Assembly (NCBI GenBank): GCA_910576655.1
Contig: CAJTJC010000007.1
Span: 30,294-94,293 of the forward strand
Origin: an uncultured Christensenella sp.
Lineage (GTDB): Bacteria; Bacillota; Clostridia; Christensenellales; Borkfalkiaceae
DNA length: 64,000 nucleotides
Direction: 5' to 3'
Below the pieces are notes generated by a model, which saw nothing but the letters and a program-made list of their open reading frames with translations, was not told where the DNA came from and searched no databases. Position numbers and translations under genes: made by a program. This document shows positions 18,345 through 28,128 of this stretch, piece by piece; the stretch's first letter is position 1; each line of letters begins with the position of its first letter.

Positions 18345-21300
18345 TCAAACGCGCGTAAATTCGGTACCGACCTTGAAGTAGCCTGCCGACGACGAGCTTA
18401 CGTCTGTTGATGAACACTTGATAGCGTTCAGTCCCACCGCGTCGTTAAAGGTAAATACGAACTTGATTCCCTTTACCGTAACGGTTATTTTGTTACCTGT
18501 AACCGTAAAAGTGCCTTCCTCCCCGTCGCCGGTTACAAACAAGGGGTTGTATTTATCCATACCGTCCACGCTGAAATCGTCGGAAACGGACTTTACCGTC
18601 ACTTTTCCGCCCGTCTTAAACTCGAAAACGGTCGTCACGCTGTAAGATTGTTCTGCAAATTCCGGAAGAACGGAATAGTCTGCGGAAAAAGATTTGCCTT
18701 CTAACAGCGTTTCATCTATTTTTATATTGCTGAGAGTATACGTTTTCTGTGCGGTACTGATTTTATAAACCTTGACAACGTCGGTAAACACCACCGTTAC
18801 GCTGCTGCCGTAAACTACGTAATCGCCCGTCTTTGCCCCGACGGTTGCTTTTCCAAAACCGTCGAGAACCAAATCGAATTCGAGACTGCACGTATACGTT
18901 CCTCTGAACGCGTCCGACCGAACGAGTTTGCCCATCTCGGAGATATTACCCCATTCGATAATTTTGACAAACCATTCGCTGCTGCCGTCGGTAAATTTCA
19001 GAAGCGCGCCGAGAGTATCGAAGTTGCCTTCAACGGTAACTATTTTTCCGAGTGCGGAATACGCGTCGGATAGGAACCATACGCTTCTGCCGCCCGCGGT
19101 TACCGAGCGGATAAAGATATCCGAACTCGCCGCCGTCTTTACGGTGCCCGTAGTAAGACAGTCGGTGAACATAAGCGCGCCGCGCGCAGTCACCCTGATA
19201 ATTCCGTCCTCTATAAGCTCGCCCGTAATTGTAATTGCGCCCTTCTCGCACTGCGCCGTAGCAGTGAACGAGGTTGCGCCCAGCCTTGCGCTGCCGCTGA
19301 AGCTTATTCCGCCGAATACGCCGGAAATTCTGCCGAATTCGTCTACGTTCAGCGTCGCTCCGCTGACCGCGCTCTGGGAATATCTGCCGAGCAGCCTGTT
19401 GCCGGTGTATAAGCTGTCAAGCACCTGCACCGCGTAGTACGAGGACTTTACGCTGCCGTTAACGGGGATATTGATAATTAATTGATAGAAGCCCGCTTTG
19501 CCGAAGCTTACGCGCGATACGTCTACGTATTTGGTCTTGGTTCCCGCGATTACGCCCTTCATCTGCTCGACGGAAAGCGCGCCGTCCTTGGTGACGATTG
19601 AAATACCGTCGAACAGCTCTTTATCGCCGACGCCCTTGCCGAGCACGAGGTTGCCCACCGTGACGATTGCGCCGTCGTAAATTTGAGCGCTGACGAACTG
19701 CTTTCCGACCAAATCTATACCCGTAATTTCGCGTACGGTAAGCACGTTTTTATAATCCGAGAAAAGGAATTTAGCCGTCGTGCCGTATGAGAAATCGGGC
19801 GCGGGGTTGAGATAGGTAATTTCGACATTCGCGCCGTTGCGCTTGTACGAAAACGCCGTGGTCAGATACCTGCTTGAAGTATCGAAGTTGACTTCGCCCG
19901 TGCCGAAGCCGTCGAAGAAGAAGCAAACCGTGCCGAACTCGTACCTGCCGAACAAATCGTCGGGCGCGTCAAGCGTGAAGGTTTTGGTTGCCTTATCCAG
20001 TCGGAACCTGTAAGAATAGGGAACGCTCATATCGTAGACGAGCCAGGTGTTGTCGTCGTAGGCGGGTCCGCCGTTTTTAATGGGAACCTGTTCGTTGGGC
20101 GTAAGGTCAAACACCTTTTTGTTGTCGACCGTAAGCGAAATCCTGTCGTTCGCGGCAACGGCGAATATCGCCGAATTGCCGTCTACGGTGCCCCTGAAAG
20201 CCATTCCCGCATATTCCGAAACGGCTGCGGTATTTTTGTTAATCATAGCCTTCGAGCCGCTCGTCATCGTAAAGCCGTACGTCTCGCCGCCGAAGCCGAC
20301 CGAGGAAACGAAGCCCTCTTTATTTTCGAAGTCGGGCGCAAAGCGGGCAAAGCCGAACACCTCGTCCCCGTAATAGACGTTGGAAGCCAGCTTGGAAATA
20401 AACGTAGTTTTCATTCCGTACCAGCTTTCCGTGCCGTCGGCTGCTTTAAGCTTGAAGAAGTCAAGCGTGTAAGAGCCTGCTCCGACGACGGTATTGCCAA
20501 GCGAGTTGGTCTGCAACACGTTGCAGCCCGTCGTGCTCGAATTGACCTCGATACTGCCCTCTACCGTCCACTTATCGCTATGGAAATAGACTAACGGTCT
20601 GCGGCGGTCGGTGTACGACATATGCAGCGAATTGTCGGGGTCGAGAGTTATAATTCCGTCGTCGTAACGGAAAATGTAGTCGTTTGTATACAGCTTTACG
20701 CTGAAAGTTCTGTCGTCGATAATAGAGACGATTTCCATTCTGTCGGAGCCGACGAACATTTCGCCGTCGGTATCGATAGTCAGGTTTTTAAGCGTTGCCG
20801 CGTAGGTCGAGGAATACGTCGGGTCGACCGCATACTGGTCCCATTCGTAATCGCCGTCGTCTTCCTCTTCCTCGTATGGCTCTATTTCGCTGAGCAGAGT
20901 TTTATAAGTGCCCGCCATAGCCGCGTCCAGCACTACCGCCTTGGACTGAGCCGTTACGCCCTTGTACGTCGCGGTAACGAAGTACACGCCCGCGTTAAAC
21001 AGGTCAATCTTGCCGCTTACCATATCGTCGGTAACCGTCACGCTTTCGCCGTTTTCCTCTATCGTGAACAGCTCGCGCGCGTAAACGGTCGTGCCGCTGA
21101 AAATTACGCGCTCTCTGCCCGTAACGGTCACGCCGTTATCTACACGCAGTGCGTACGCCACCCTTACGGGGTCGGCGTCGGGTCCGAAAACGTAAACGTC
21201 GATTTCGACGGTCTGCTCCGCAACCGAAGTAAAATCTACGGGCGGGGAAACTATCTGCGCATAGCAGGCGGTTATGTCCAATTTGTCCTTGTCGTCAATA

Positions 21301-22733
21301 AGCTTGCGCCTTATGCCGTCTATCGTTACGCTCAAATTGTCGTACACGTTATACTTTACCGTACCGGCGGGGAGCAACAAATTCTGTTGCAGCACGTTTA
21401 AGGTGTATTCAACTTTTTTGTCAACCACCTCGTAGGTGATTTCCTTTTCGAAATAGTCGAAGTTGACGCCGCTCAGCCCGAGGGGCTTAGTATTGTAGGG
21501 TACCTTGATTTTGACGGTAAACTCGCCCTCTTTGCTAAAATCCACACCGCTTAAATCGAAGTACGAGCGCGGTAAATCGGTAAACCTTATGCCGTTTATT
21601 ATTACGGTGAAATCCGCGCCGAAATCGTAGCTTTCCGCGTCGGTGCCGACCTCTGCGATAACGGTATCGGAGGTCGCGTAGCCGATAATAACGCCCAGCT
21701 TAATGGTGACGGTAGCAACCGCCGTTCTTCCGCCGTAGTTAAGGGTGATTGCGTTGTCGCCCTCTTTGGAATAGTCGACCGTACCCGTTACCATATCGTC
21801 GGTGACCTCGATAACGCGGTTACCGTCCTTTACGGTGAAAAGCGTTTTCAAATCGATATTCTCGCCGTTGGGATAAGTAACGATATTGTTTGCCGTAATG
21901 CTGATTTGCGTCTGCCCGACGACCTTTATTTCCGCGGTCGAGGTAGCGCCGATGCCGTTCTTCTCGAACGCAATCGTTACGGGATAGGTCTGCCCCTCCT
22001 CGGGCGCGTCGAGCGCCGAAGCATCGATATAGCTTAAAAGCACCCTCTCCGCCTCTCCGCCGACGTAAATCGAGAAAAGCGTAGTATAGTCGAAATCGCG
22101 CAGCTCGTCTGCGGTAAGCTCCAAAACGCCGTAGGAATTTATTATTTCTATCGCGTTGGCGTCCACGACAGTAACCTCCACGGTTTCGGAAACGCTGAAA
22201 AAAGTCACCGTGTAGGTATAGCTGCCCGCCTCCGCCGCCACGTTGCTTGTCACCATTTTATCGGTGACGGCAGTCCGCTTTCCGTCCACGGTCAGTGTGA
22301 ACAGGCTTTTAAAGTCGTACGAGTCGACCTCGGTCGATTTTATTTTTACGGAATTTTTGGAAACGGTCAAGGTACATTCGGAAGCGATAACCTTTACCGT
22401 TATGCTTGCCGACTTCCCCTTGTAATTACATACTGCGACGTATTCGCCCGCCCTTGCCTCGACAGCCGAAGCGTCAATATAGTCGCTCGACGGTACGGAA
22501 GCGTTGTTGTCGCTTATGCGGAAATATCTTGCGAAGTTGAAACCCTCAACCTCGTAATCCTTTATGCTTACCGATTCCTGCGTTACCGCCACGCTTATAA
22601 AGTCCGAAGGCGGATTAACGATAGGCGGTTTGTCGTCGTCAGGAGGCACGGTTTCGTCGCAGGCGGAACAGCCCGCAAAGTTTGCCGCCGTAGCCAGCGC
22701 AATGAGCGCGGCTGCAATTTTGAATTTTTTCAT
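18345..22733 (-). CDS. surface lipoprotein with seven tandem Ig-like repeats (1462 aa)
   Basis: Lipobox NFAGC (Cys22), then a Pro/Asp linker. Residues about 42-600 form about seven repeats of 70-95 residues. The cleanest share LFTV-x-[DN]G-x-R, VTDDMVTG and a G-x-Y-x-[VI]-T-x-x-Y-x-G-[KR]-[ST]-A end, which fits the bacterial Ig-like (Big_3-type) fold. The C-terminal 860 residues are beta-rich modules with recurring FDGFG, LDGFG and G-x-Y motifs that are also seen in the neighbouring 2059-residue protein. No enzyme motif was found. SD GGAGGAG precedes the ATG. It is probably a cell-surface stalk or adhesin; ligand unknown. Confidence 0.78.
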   Translation of the reverse strand: MKKFKIAAALIALATAANFAGCSACDETVPPDDDKPPIVNPPSDFISVAVTQESVSIKDYEVEGFNFARYFRISDNNASVPSSDYIDASAVEARAGEYVAVCNYKGKSASITVKVIASECTLTVSKNSVKIKSTEVDSYDFKSLFTLTVDGKRTAVTDKMVTSNVAAEAGSYTYTVTFFSVSETVEVTVVDANAIEIINSYGVLELTADELRDFDYTTLFSIYVGGEAERVLLSYIDASALDAPEEGQTYPVTIAFEKNGIGATSTAEIKVVGQTQISITANNIVTYPNGENIDLKTLFTVKDGNRVIEVTDDMVTGTVDYSKEGDNAITLNYGGRTAVATVTIKLGVIIGYATSDTVIAEVGTDAESYDFGADFTVIINGIRFTDLPRSYFDLSGVDFSKEGEFTVKIKVPYNTKPLGLSGVNFDYFEKEITYEVVDKKVEYTLNVLQQNLLLPAGTVKYNVYDNLSVTIDGIRRKLIDDKDKLDITACYAQIVSPPVDFTSVAEQTVEIDVYVFGPDADPVRVAYALRVDNGVTVTGRERVIFSGTTVYARELFTIEENGESVTVTDDMVSGKIDLFNAGVYFVTATYKGVTAQSKAVVLDAAMAGTYKTLLSEIEPYEEEEDDGDYEWDQYAVDPTYSSTYAATLKNLTIDTDGEMFVGSDRMEIVSIIDDRTFSVKLYTNDYIFRYDDGIITLDPDNSLHMSYTDRRRPLVYFHSDKWTVEGSIEVNSSTTGCNVLQTNSLGNTVVGAGSYTLDFFKLKAADGTESWYGMKTTFISKLASNVYYGDEVFGFARFAPDFENKEGFVSSVGFGGETYGFTMTSGSKAMINKNTAAVSEYAGMAFRGTVDGNSAIFAVAANDRISLTVDNKKVFDLTPNEQVPIKNGGPAYDDNTWLVYDMSVPYSYRFRLDKATKTFTLDAPDDLFGRYEFGTVCFFFDGFGTGEVNFDTSSRYLTTAFSYKRNGANVEITYLNPAPDFSYGTTAKFLFSDYKNVLTVREITGIDLVGKQFVSAQIYDGAIVTVGNLVLGKGVGDKELFDGISIVTKDGALSVEQMKGVIAGTKTKYVDVSRVSFGKAGFYQLIINIPVNGSVKSSYYAVQVLDSLYTGNRLLGRYSQSAVSGATLNVDEFGRISGVFGGISFSGSARLGATSFTATAQCEKGAITITGELIEDGIIRVTARGALMFTDCLTTGTVKTAASSDIFIRSVTAGGRSVWFLSDAYSALGKIVTVEGNFDTLGALLKFTDGSSEWFVKIIEWGNISEMGKLVRSDAFRGTYTCSLEFDLVLDGFGKATVGAKTGDYVVYGSSVTVVFTDVVKVYKISTAQKTYTLSNIKIDETLLEGKSFSADYSVLPEFAEQSYSVTTVFEFKTGGKVTVKSVSDDFSVDGMDKYNPLFVTGDGEEGTFTVTGNKITVTVKGIKFVFTFNDAVGLNAIKCSSTDVSSSSAGYFKVGTEFTRV

Positions 22734-22758
22734 AATAAGCTCCTCCGAGCTTTTTCCC

Positions 22759-22779
22759 CTCCGCCGCGGCGCGGCGGAG
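22759..22779. other. GC-rich hairpin between two surface-protein genes
   Basis: Perfect 9-bp stem CTCCGCCGC/GCGGCGGAG with a 3-nt loop in the 64-bp gap between the 796- and 1462-residue lipoprotein genes. No U-tract follows on the minus strand, so it is more likely an mRNA-stabilising or processing element than a terminator. Confidence 0.55.
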
Positions 22780-22797
22780 AGTTAAAAACGGTTTTCT

Positions 22798-25188
22798 TCA
22801 GCCCGTGACGTTTTCGCTGTTAAGCGTCCACAAGCCTACGGGAAGAATGTCTACAAAGAAGAACCTTGTACGGTTGTTGTGAACTTTTATCATTATTTTA
22901 CCTTTACCGTTTTCGCTGATATACGTCGTATATCTGTCGCCCCAGTAGGTTTCTCCGGTGTTGGTAGCGGAAATAGCGTAGCCGTCCTTCGCAAGCTCTT
23001 CGGTGAGCTTTGCAATGCACGCATCGTGCTGAGCGGTCGTTATCTTGCCGTTTTCGTCGCTCTCTTCGATTGACAGGTTGAAGGAAACGTAGTCGAAATA
23101 TTTAATTCCGCCGCCGGTCGCGGTGTTGTCCTCTTCGTCCCACTCGAAGAACAGGTCAGTCATGGAATCGCCGAACGCCTTAAAGAACGCCGTGGGCGAG
23201 GGCAGAGTGTTCGCCTTGTCGCCGTAGATGTTGTTCAGCAGGGTGCCGCCGTCAATTTCTACGGGTATGCTATTCGTGGTGTGCGTAGGATAGTAGTATC
23301 TTACGTTGAACTGACTCCAGTTTTCGCGGAGCACGCGCGCCTCGTATCCCTCGAACGTGTCCTCGGGAAGTACGGTGGTGCCGATTTTGGAATACGTGGT
23401 TTTGATAACGCCCGTATAGGTGCCCAAAGTTATGTCGTAGGGGAATTCGGTGGAAACCACTTCGCCCGTTTCAAGCACGCTTATTTTGAACGTACCGTAG
23501 GTAGAGCCCTTTGCGCTCTTTGCCCAGGTATGCGCCGAAACCTGCATAGCAAGGTCTCTGGTTATAGCGGGCTCGCGCAGGGTGAAGTTGTATACGCCTA
23601 TCCATTCGCCGCCTATCTGCACGTCGGACATTCCGGCGTACTGGAAGATATTTGCCGAGAAGTCGAATTTGGGCATATTGTCGAAGACGTTGCCCTCGAA
23701 CTGCTGCTTGCCCTGCAATGCGCCGAGGTCGTTGCTGTATTCGAAGAAGTCGTATTTGTCTGCGGACAGCTGCTTATAGCCGCTGTAATTCGTCCAGTAA
23801 AGGTTGTCGTCCATACCCGAGGTATACTTGCCGGTACGCGCAAGCAGGATAGCGTCCTGCGTTACCTGACCGACGAGACCGACGGTACCCGTAGAAGACG
23901 TCGAATTGGAAGCCGAGGTTCTGCTCTTTTTAAGCGAATAATCGGCGTATTCCCCTTCGTCTATAGGGGGAGCGGAAACGGTCGTTTCTACTGCGCGGAA
24001 GGTGTAGTTGGTTGCGTCGCCCATTTTTTCGAGCGCCCTTTCGAGGTATTCCGCATTTCTCGGCGCCTCGTAAGGGGTCGGCGTGGGAACCTCGGTTGCG
24101 CCTACGCCAGTAAAGTCGGCGGTAAGCGTGGTATAGGACATTGCCGTCGCGTCCTTCGACGTGCCCTCTTCCGACGCGCCGTAATAGGTTACCGTCGTGG
24201 AAGCTATCATTTGGGTGATTTTGCCGTCCGCAACCTTAAGTCCTATCGTTTCCAGCGTATCCTGACCCTCGAGCATGGGAGTAAGCGAAACGGAAAGATA
24301 AGCCCTGAGATAGAGGTCGTCCTCGGACGAGTTGTCGAACTTGTAGAGGTAAACCTCGTTTTCGGCGTCGTACTCCCACTGGTTTACTATATCCGTGCCG
24401 AGCTGCGCAAGGTGATTCCAGAGGTGCTGGTTTTCCCATACCGACGCAACGCTGTTGTAGTCGGTTACGGCCTTCTGCGCGACCTCGTTGTCCTTGTTTA
24501 TGTAAACCTGGTCGAATGTGTGCTCGTCGGAGTTCGCAATAACGTTCTCCGAGCGGCGGTAGTTGTTTATATCCTTATCGGTGGCGCCTTTGGCGTTCCA
24601 TTCGCCGTACCAGGCGCCGTCCGCCATCTTTACCGTGAAGTCGTACGTCTTGGTTACGTCGTTGTTGTCGTTGTTGAAGTCGTCGTAAATATCCGAAACC
24701 TCGCCGCTGACGGTAATTTGCGGGTTACCGAGCGCGGTGAACATTTCCGTCTTTAACTCGCCGACCTGTCCTTCGACAATCTGCGCCTTAATCGTAATGG
24801 TAACCGAGTCCTTTTTAAGCGAGGTCACGTTCGAGGTTGCGGTCAGCTTTACCACCTTGTCGACCGAAGTGGTTACTCCGTTTTTAAGCGAAAGCACGCC
24901 GTCCTTGAACTCCACCAAAGACGCGCCGTTGCCCTCAACCGACCAGGTGACGGACTTATCCTCAAGCCCGTCTACGGCGACGGAGGCCGTAACCGTTTCG
25001 TTGGTGCCGCAGTGGATTTCCGTTTTGTCAACGGTAATTTTGACCGTTACGTCTTCGAGAACGATAGGGGGCTTTTCCTCTCCGTTATCCTCGCTGCCGC
25101 CGCAGCCGACGAACGCGAAAGTCGAAAAGCTCATTGCAGCGCCTATCGTCAAGGATGCCGCTGTTTTAGCCAAATTCTTGATTTTCAT
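22798..25188 (-). CDS. surface lipoprotein with N-terminal Ig-like domain (796 aa)
   Basis: Signal peptide with lipobox FVGC (Cys29). An N-terminal Big-like domain follows (KITVDKTEIHCGTNE... VTWSVEGNG ... VTITIKA, about residues 45-135). Then comes a long beta-rich part with a segment NLxxALEKMGDATNYTF-like (around residue 395) and many aromatic residues. No catalytic motif was recognised. It is a likely paralogue of the next protein upstream (780 aa), which shares the overall order: lipobox, Ig-like domain, two 'NYT' beta modules, and a conserved FEGY-x-x-RV / FDGY-x-P-RV turn before the C-terminal domain. Function unknown; probably binds a surface or polymer ligand. Confidence 0.75.
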   Translation of the reverse strand: MKIKNLAKTAASLTIGAAMSFSTFAFVGCGGSEDNGEEKPPIVLEDVTVKITVDKTEIHCGTNETVTASVAVDGLEDKSVTWSVEGNGASLVEFKDGVLSLKNGVTTSVDKVVKLTATSNVTSLKKDSVTITIKAQIVEGQVGELKTEMFTALGNPQITVSGEVSDIYDDFNNDNNDVTKTYDFTVKMADGAWYGEWNAKGATDKDINNYRRSENVIANSDEHTFDQVYINKDNEVAQKAVTDYNSVASVWENQHLWNHLAQLGTDIVNQWEYDAENEVYLYKFDNSSEDDLYLRAYLSVSLTPMLEGQDTLETIGLKVADGKITQMIASTTVTYYGASEEGTSKDATAMSYTTLTADFTGVGATEVPTPTPYEAPRNAEYLERALEKMGDATNYTFRAVETTVSAPPIDEGEYADYSLKKSRTSASNSTSSTGTVGLVGQVTQDAILLARTGKYTSGMDDNLYWTNYSGYKQLSADKYDFFEYSNDLGALQGKQQFEGNVFDNMPKFDFSANIFQYAGMSDVQIGGEWIGVYNFTLREPAITRDLAMQVSAHTWAKSAKGSTYGTFKISVLETGEVVSTEFPYDITLGTYTGVIKTTYSKIGTTVLPEDTFEGYEARVLRENWSQFNVRYYYPTHTTNSIPVEIDGGTLLNNIYGDKANTLPSPTAFFKAFGDSMTDLFFEWDEEDNTATGGGIKYFDYVSFNLSIEESDENGKITTAQHDACIAKLTEELAKDGYAISATNTGETYWGDRYTTYISENGKGKIMIKVHNNRTRFFFVDILPVGLWTLNSENVTG

Positions 25189-25209
25189 AATTTCAATCTC
25201 CTTAAATTT

Positions 25210-27552
25210 TTAAACTGTCTTCCAGACGTAAATCCAGAAATCCAGAGAGCTGTCGTAGGGCATTGCCGAAACGTCTCCCTTTACGTATTCGCCGTAGGCG
25301 TTCTTTACAAATCCGTTTTCTACGAGGAATTCCTGCGCCGATTTAATCGAGCTGTTGATGGTTCTGTCCGCGTCGAGCGCAACGTCGTAGTAAAGCACGA
25401 CCGTTTCGACGCTGTAACTTATTCCGCCCGGTTGGCGGTAGGTTGCAAGTCCGAACCCGTAGGTGTCGCCGAGAAGGTCGCCGAAGAAGGGCAAATCGTT
25501 TACCTTTTCCGCCGAGCCGAACATACCGATAAAGAATTCGAGCGCGTTAACTTCGCCGCTGTCGCCGCCGTCGGTCTCGTCGATTACGGTCAGGTCAGCC
25601 CAGCTTGCGGGCGGGACTCTGGGAACGTAGCCGTCGAACGATTTGAACGAGTCGGGCATCGAAGCCGAATTAAAGTCCGAATAGTAAATTCTCACTTCGC
25701 CGTACATATCGCCGAGGAAGTAGAAGAAACCCGCTTCGAGAATTTTTCCGTCCCGCACCACGACGTAAGGCGTGTAGTCCGCAAGCATTTCGTAACGCAT
25801 TGCAAACAGTCCGTACAGCGGCGCGTCGTTTCCTACGCCGTAATAGAGAGTGCTTGCCACCGTGCACATGGTTTCGTCAACGTAGTAAATCGTGGCGTCC
25901 TTTCCGTCGACCGTAGCCGCCTGGAAGGAGGTGAATATTTCCGAAGCAAACGCAAACGAAGCCTTTGCTTTATCCATATCGCCCTTGAACGCGCGCGCCG
26001 CCTCGTATACGCCCTTGTCGGCGTTGTAGTTGTAGCTGTTGTAGGTGTTTGCGTCCAGCTTATGATAGCCGTACTGCGCGTTGGGGCGCGCCACCGCTAT
26101 CTGATTTCCGCCCGAGGAAATTATATCGTACGGCTCGAAATAATAATCGCCGTCGATTACCGTTTCCACGTAGCCGCCTATCGTATAGCCCGAAGCCATG
26201 TGCGACGACATTCTGAAATCGAGCGTGTAATTTTCAAGGCTGCGCATATTTTCAATCGCCTCGTCAAGCGCGTCGTGGTCGATAAAGCCGCCGTCCGTCG
26301 TCTTGGGGTTGTGCTCGAACTTGGTTATCAGGGGAACCTCTACGTTGTCCGCGCCGCAGTTGATATAGCTGTAAAGCCGCTGAATTGCTTTGTAGCCGGG
26401 AACCACAGAGAAGCTGGGCTTGCTTTCCGCGAATATGCCGAGAAGCTCGCCCCCCTCTATAATAAGACCCAGGCTGCTCGCCTCGAATTCGTAGGGATTT
26501 GCGGAGGCAACCATTTTCTGCGCGAGCGTCGCGTCATTACCCTTGTAGTAGTAACGCCAGTCGTCCTCGTCGAATTCGAAGTCGTCCGCCGTAACCTTTG
26601 CAAAGTTGTTGTACAGCCCCGAGTCGAGCCAGCTTACGGGCTTGCCCGCGTCGTCGGTCATGGGGAAGTACTGTTCGTCGTTCATAAGGCTGAGCGCGAC
26701 CTGCTGGGCGACGCCGCCTTCGTTTTTATAGTGAATGTCGGCAACGTAGTTGGTCGAATTGTCGACGTAACGCGCGTGCCATCTGTCGCCGTTCATCTGG
26801 GTGGAAATGCCCGAAACCTGAACGGTTTCCACGTATTTGTCGAAAAGCTCGAAGGTGCGCAGCTCTATGTCCATATAGCCCTCGAAGCCGATATAGTTAT
26901 CGCTGACCGAAGAAAGCATTTCGTCGGTGAGCACGGGCTGGCACGCAACGCAGATTATTATTTCCGCGTACTTCTCGTCGTTGTCGGTGCTGGTAGCCCT
27001 GACCGTAACGTCGCGGTCCTCGGTAACCGTCTTTGCGGTAAACTTACCGTCGCCGTCTATCGAGCCGTATTCGCCGCCCTCGGTAACCGACCAGACTACG
27101 TTTGAATTAGTGCGGCCATCGGGGAACTTAACCGTTGCCGTAAACTTAGTGCTTTTGCCGCTGCCGACAAGCTGATTACCCTTTATCGAAACGGTAATTC
27201 CTTCGAGGTCGGGGTCTACGGGCGGCGGGGGCGTCCCCTTGCCCGTAAAGGTCTGCACCTCGCTGGGCGCCGAGGACTTATAGCCGCTTGCCGACGCTAT
27301 GACCGAATAAGTGAAATCGTTTACCACCGAGCCGACGGTGTAGCTGGTGCCGTCGCATCTGTAATTGTAACCGTTGAGCACCACTACGTAATATTCGGCG
27401 TTTTCAACCGCGTCCCAGGTAATTTCGCCGTCGTCGCTGACGGTGACGTTCTGCGGCGTCGCAAGCTGAGGCTTTTCCTCGCCGCAGCCCGCGAACGTCA
27501 TTGCAAGCACGACTATCACGAGGGCGCAAATAAATTTTTTAAATATCTTCAT
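25210..27552 (-). CDS. surface lipoprotein with FN3-like and Ig-like domains (780 aa)
   Basis: Lipobox TFAGC (Cys23). Residues about 32-105 look like a fibronectin type III domain (PQNVTVSDDGEITWDAVENA... YYVVVLNG). A Big_2-type domain follows (about 118-200; VVWSVTEGGEYGSIDGDGKF). Most of the protein is then a beta-rich unknown region with IENMRSLENYTLDFRM. Paralogous to the 796-residue protein encoded 21 bp downstream. Function not known; the membership of the run suggests a role beside the surface protease and peptide importer. Confidence 0.75.
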   Translation of the reverse strand: MKIFKKFICALVIVVLAMTFAGCGEEKPQLATPQNVTVSDDGEITWDAVENAEYYVVVLNGYNYRCDGTSYTVGSVVNDFTYSVIASASGYKSSAPSEVQTFTGKGTPPPPVDPDLEGITVSIKGNQLVGSGKSTKFTATVKFPDGRTNSNVVWSVTEGGEYGSIDGDGKFTAKTVTEDRDVTVRATSTDNDEKYAEIIICVACQPVLTDEMLSSVSDNYIGFEGYMDIELRTFELFDKYVETVQVSGISTQMNGDRWHARYVDNSTNYVADIHYKNEGGVAQQVALSLMNDEQYFPMTDDAGKPVSWLDSGLYNNFAKVTADDFEFDEDDWRYYYKGNDATLAQKMVASANPYEFEASSLGLIIEGGELLGIFAESKPSFSVVPGYKAIQRLYSYINCGADNVEVPLITKFEHNPKTTDGGFIDHDALDEAIENMRSLENYTLDFRMSSHMASGYTIGGYVETVIDGDYYFEPYDIISSGGNQIAVARPNAQYGYHKLDANTYNSYNYNADKGVYEAARAFKGDMDKAKASFAFASEIFTSFQAATVDGKDATIYYVDETMCTVASTLYYGVGNDAPLYGLFAMRYEMLADYTPYVVVRDGKILEAGFFYFLGDMYGEVRIYYSDFNSASMPDSFKSFDGYVPRVPPASWADLTVIDETDGGDSGEVNALEFFIGMFGSAEKVNDLPFFGDLLGDTYGFGLATYRQPGGISYSVETVVLYYDVALDADRTINSSIKSAQEFLVENGFVKNAYGEYVKGDVSAMPYDSSLDFWIYVWKTV

Positions 27553-27562
27553 TTTATCTCCT

Positions 27563-28114
27563 TCAATATCCGTACGTTACCGTAACGCTTACCGTGCGCG
27601 ACGACGAATTTACGTACGAATATTCCGCTTTGGTCATGTTTCCGTTTTCGAACCCGACGCTGAGCGTCATATCCGACGACGCGGAAACCTGCCGCGAAAG
27701 CGCTTCGGTTATTTTGTCCTTGGGCACGGTGCAGCTAAGCGCGCCGTCCGCTATTTCGTATGAAGCGGTAAGTCCGCCCGAAAGCTTTAAGCCGACTATC
27801 GTTTTGCCCGTCACGTTTTCAACCGAAACCGTAGTCGAGGTCGTCACCGTTTCGAAGTTTTCCGAAAGCACCGTTTTACTGTCCGATACCGACGCCGTGC
27901 GCGTCGCCACGTCTACCTCGATACGGCGTTCAAGCGTGTAGACCGTAACGCCTCCGTCGGTTAAAGTGACCTGCGCGACAACGGTAGTCGCCCTGTCCGC
28001 AGAGGAAACCATTTTATCGAGGTATTCCGAAACCTCGTCTCCGCACGCGGATAAGCCGAATGCCGCCGCGCCGAGGGCGCAAAGCGAAATCGCCGCTAAT
28101 TTTTTAAATTTCAT
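27563..28114 (-). CDS. small lipoprotein of unknown function (183 aa)
   Basis: Lipobox GLSAC (Cys24), followed by a short helix (SEYLDKMVSSADRATT) and Thr/Ser/Val-rich beta strands. No known domain. It sits 14 bp after the giant protease gene and 10 bp before the next lipoprotein. Similar in size, helix-then-beta pattern and C-terminal strands to the lipoprotein at 2239-2835, so the two may be members of one family. Confidence 0.72.
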   Translation of the reverse strand: MKFKKLAAISLCALGAAAFGLSACGDEVSEYLDKMVSSADRATTVVAQVTLTDGGVTVYTLERRIEVDVATRTASVSDSKTVLSENFETVTTSTTVSVENVTGKTIVGLKLSGGLTASYEIADGALSCTVPKDKITEALSRQVSASSDMTLSVGFENGNMTKAEYSYVNSSSRTVSVTVTYGY

Positions 28115-28128
28115 AAGATACGCCCTCC

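Noticed and set aside
23281..24756. Open frame of 491 codons on the plus strand
   Set aside because: Antisense to the 796-residue lipoprotein, with no recognisable domain, SD or promoter.
25012..27105. Long open frame on the plus strand (about 700 codons)
   Set aside because: It lies antisense to the 780-residue lipoprotein, starts and ends without SD or promoter, and reads as Arg/Val-rich low-similarity sequence. The opposite strand has lipobox, domains and SD.
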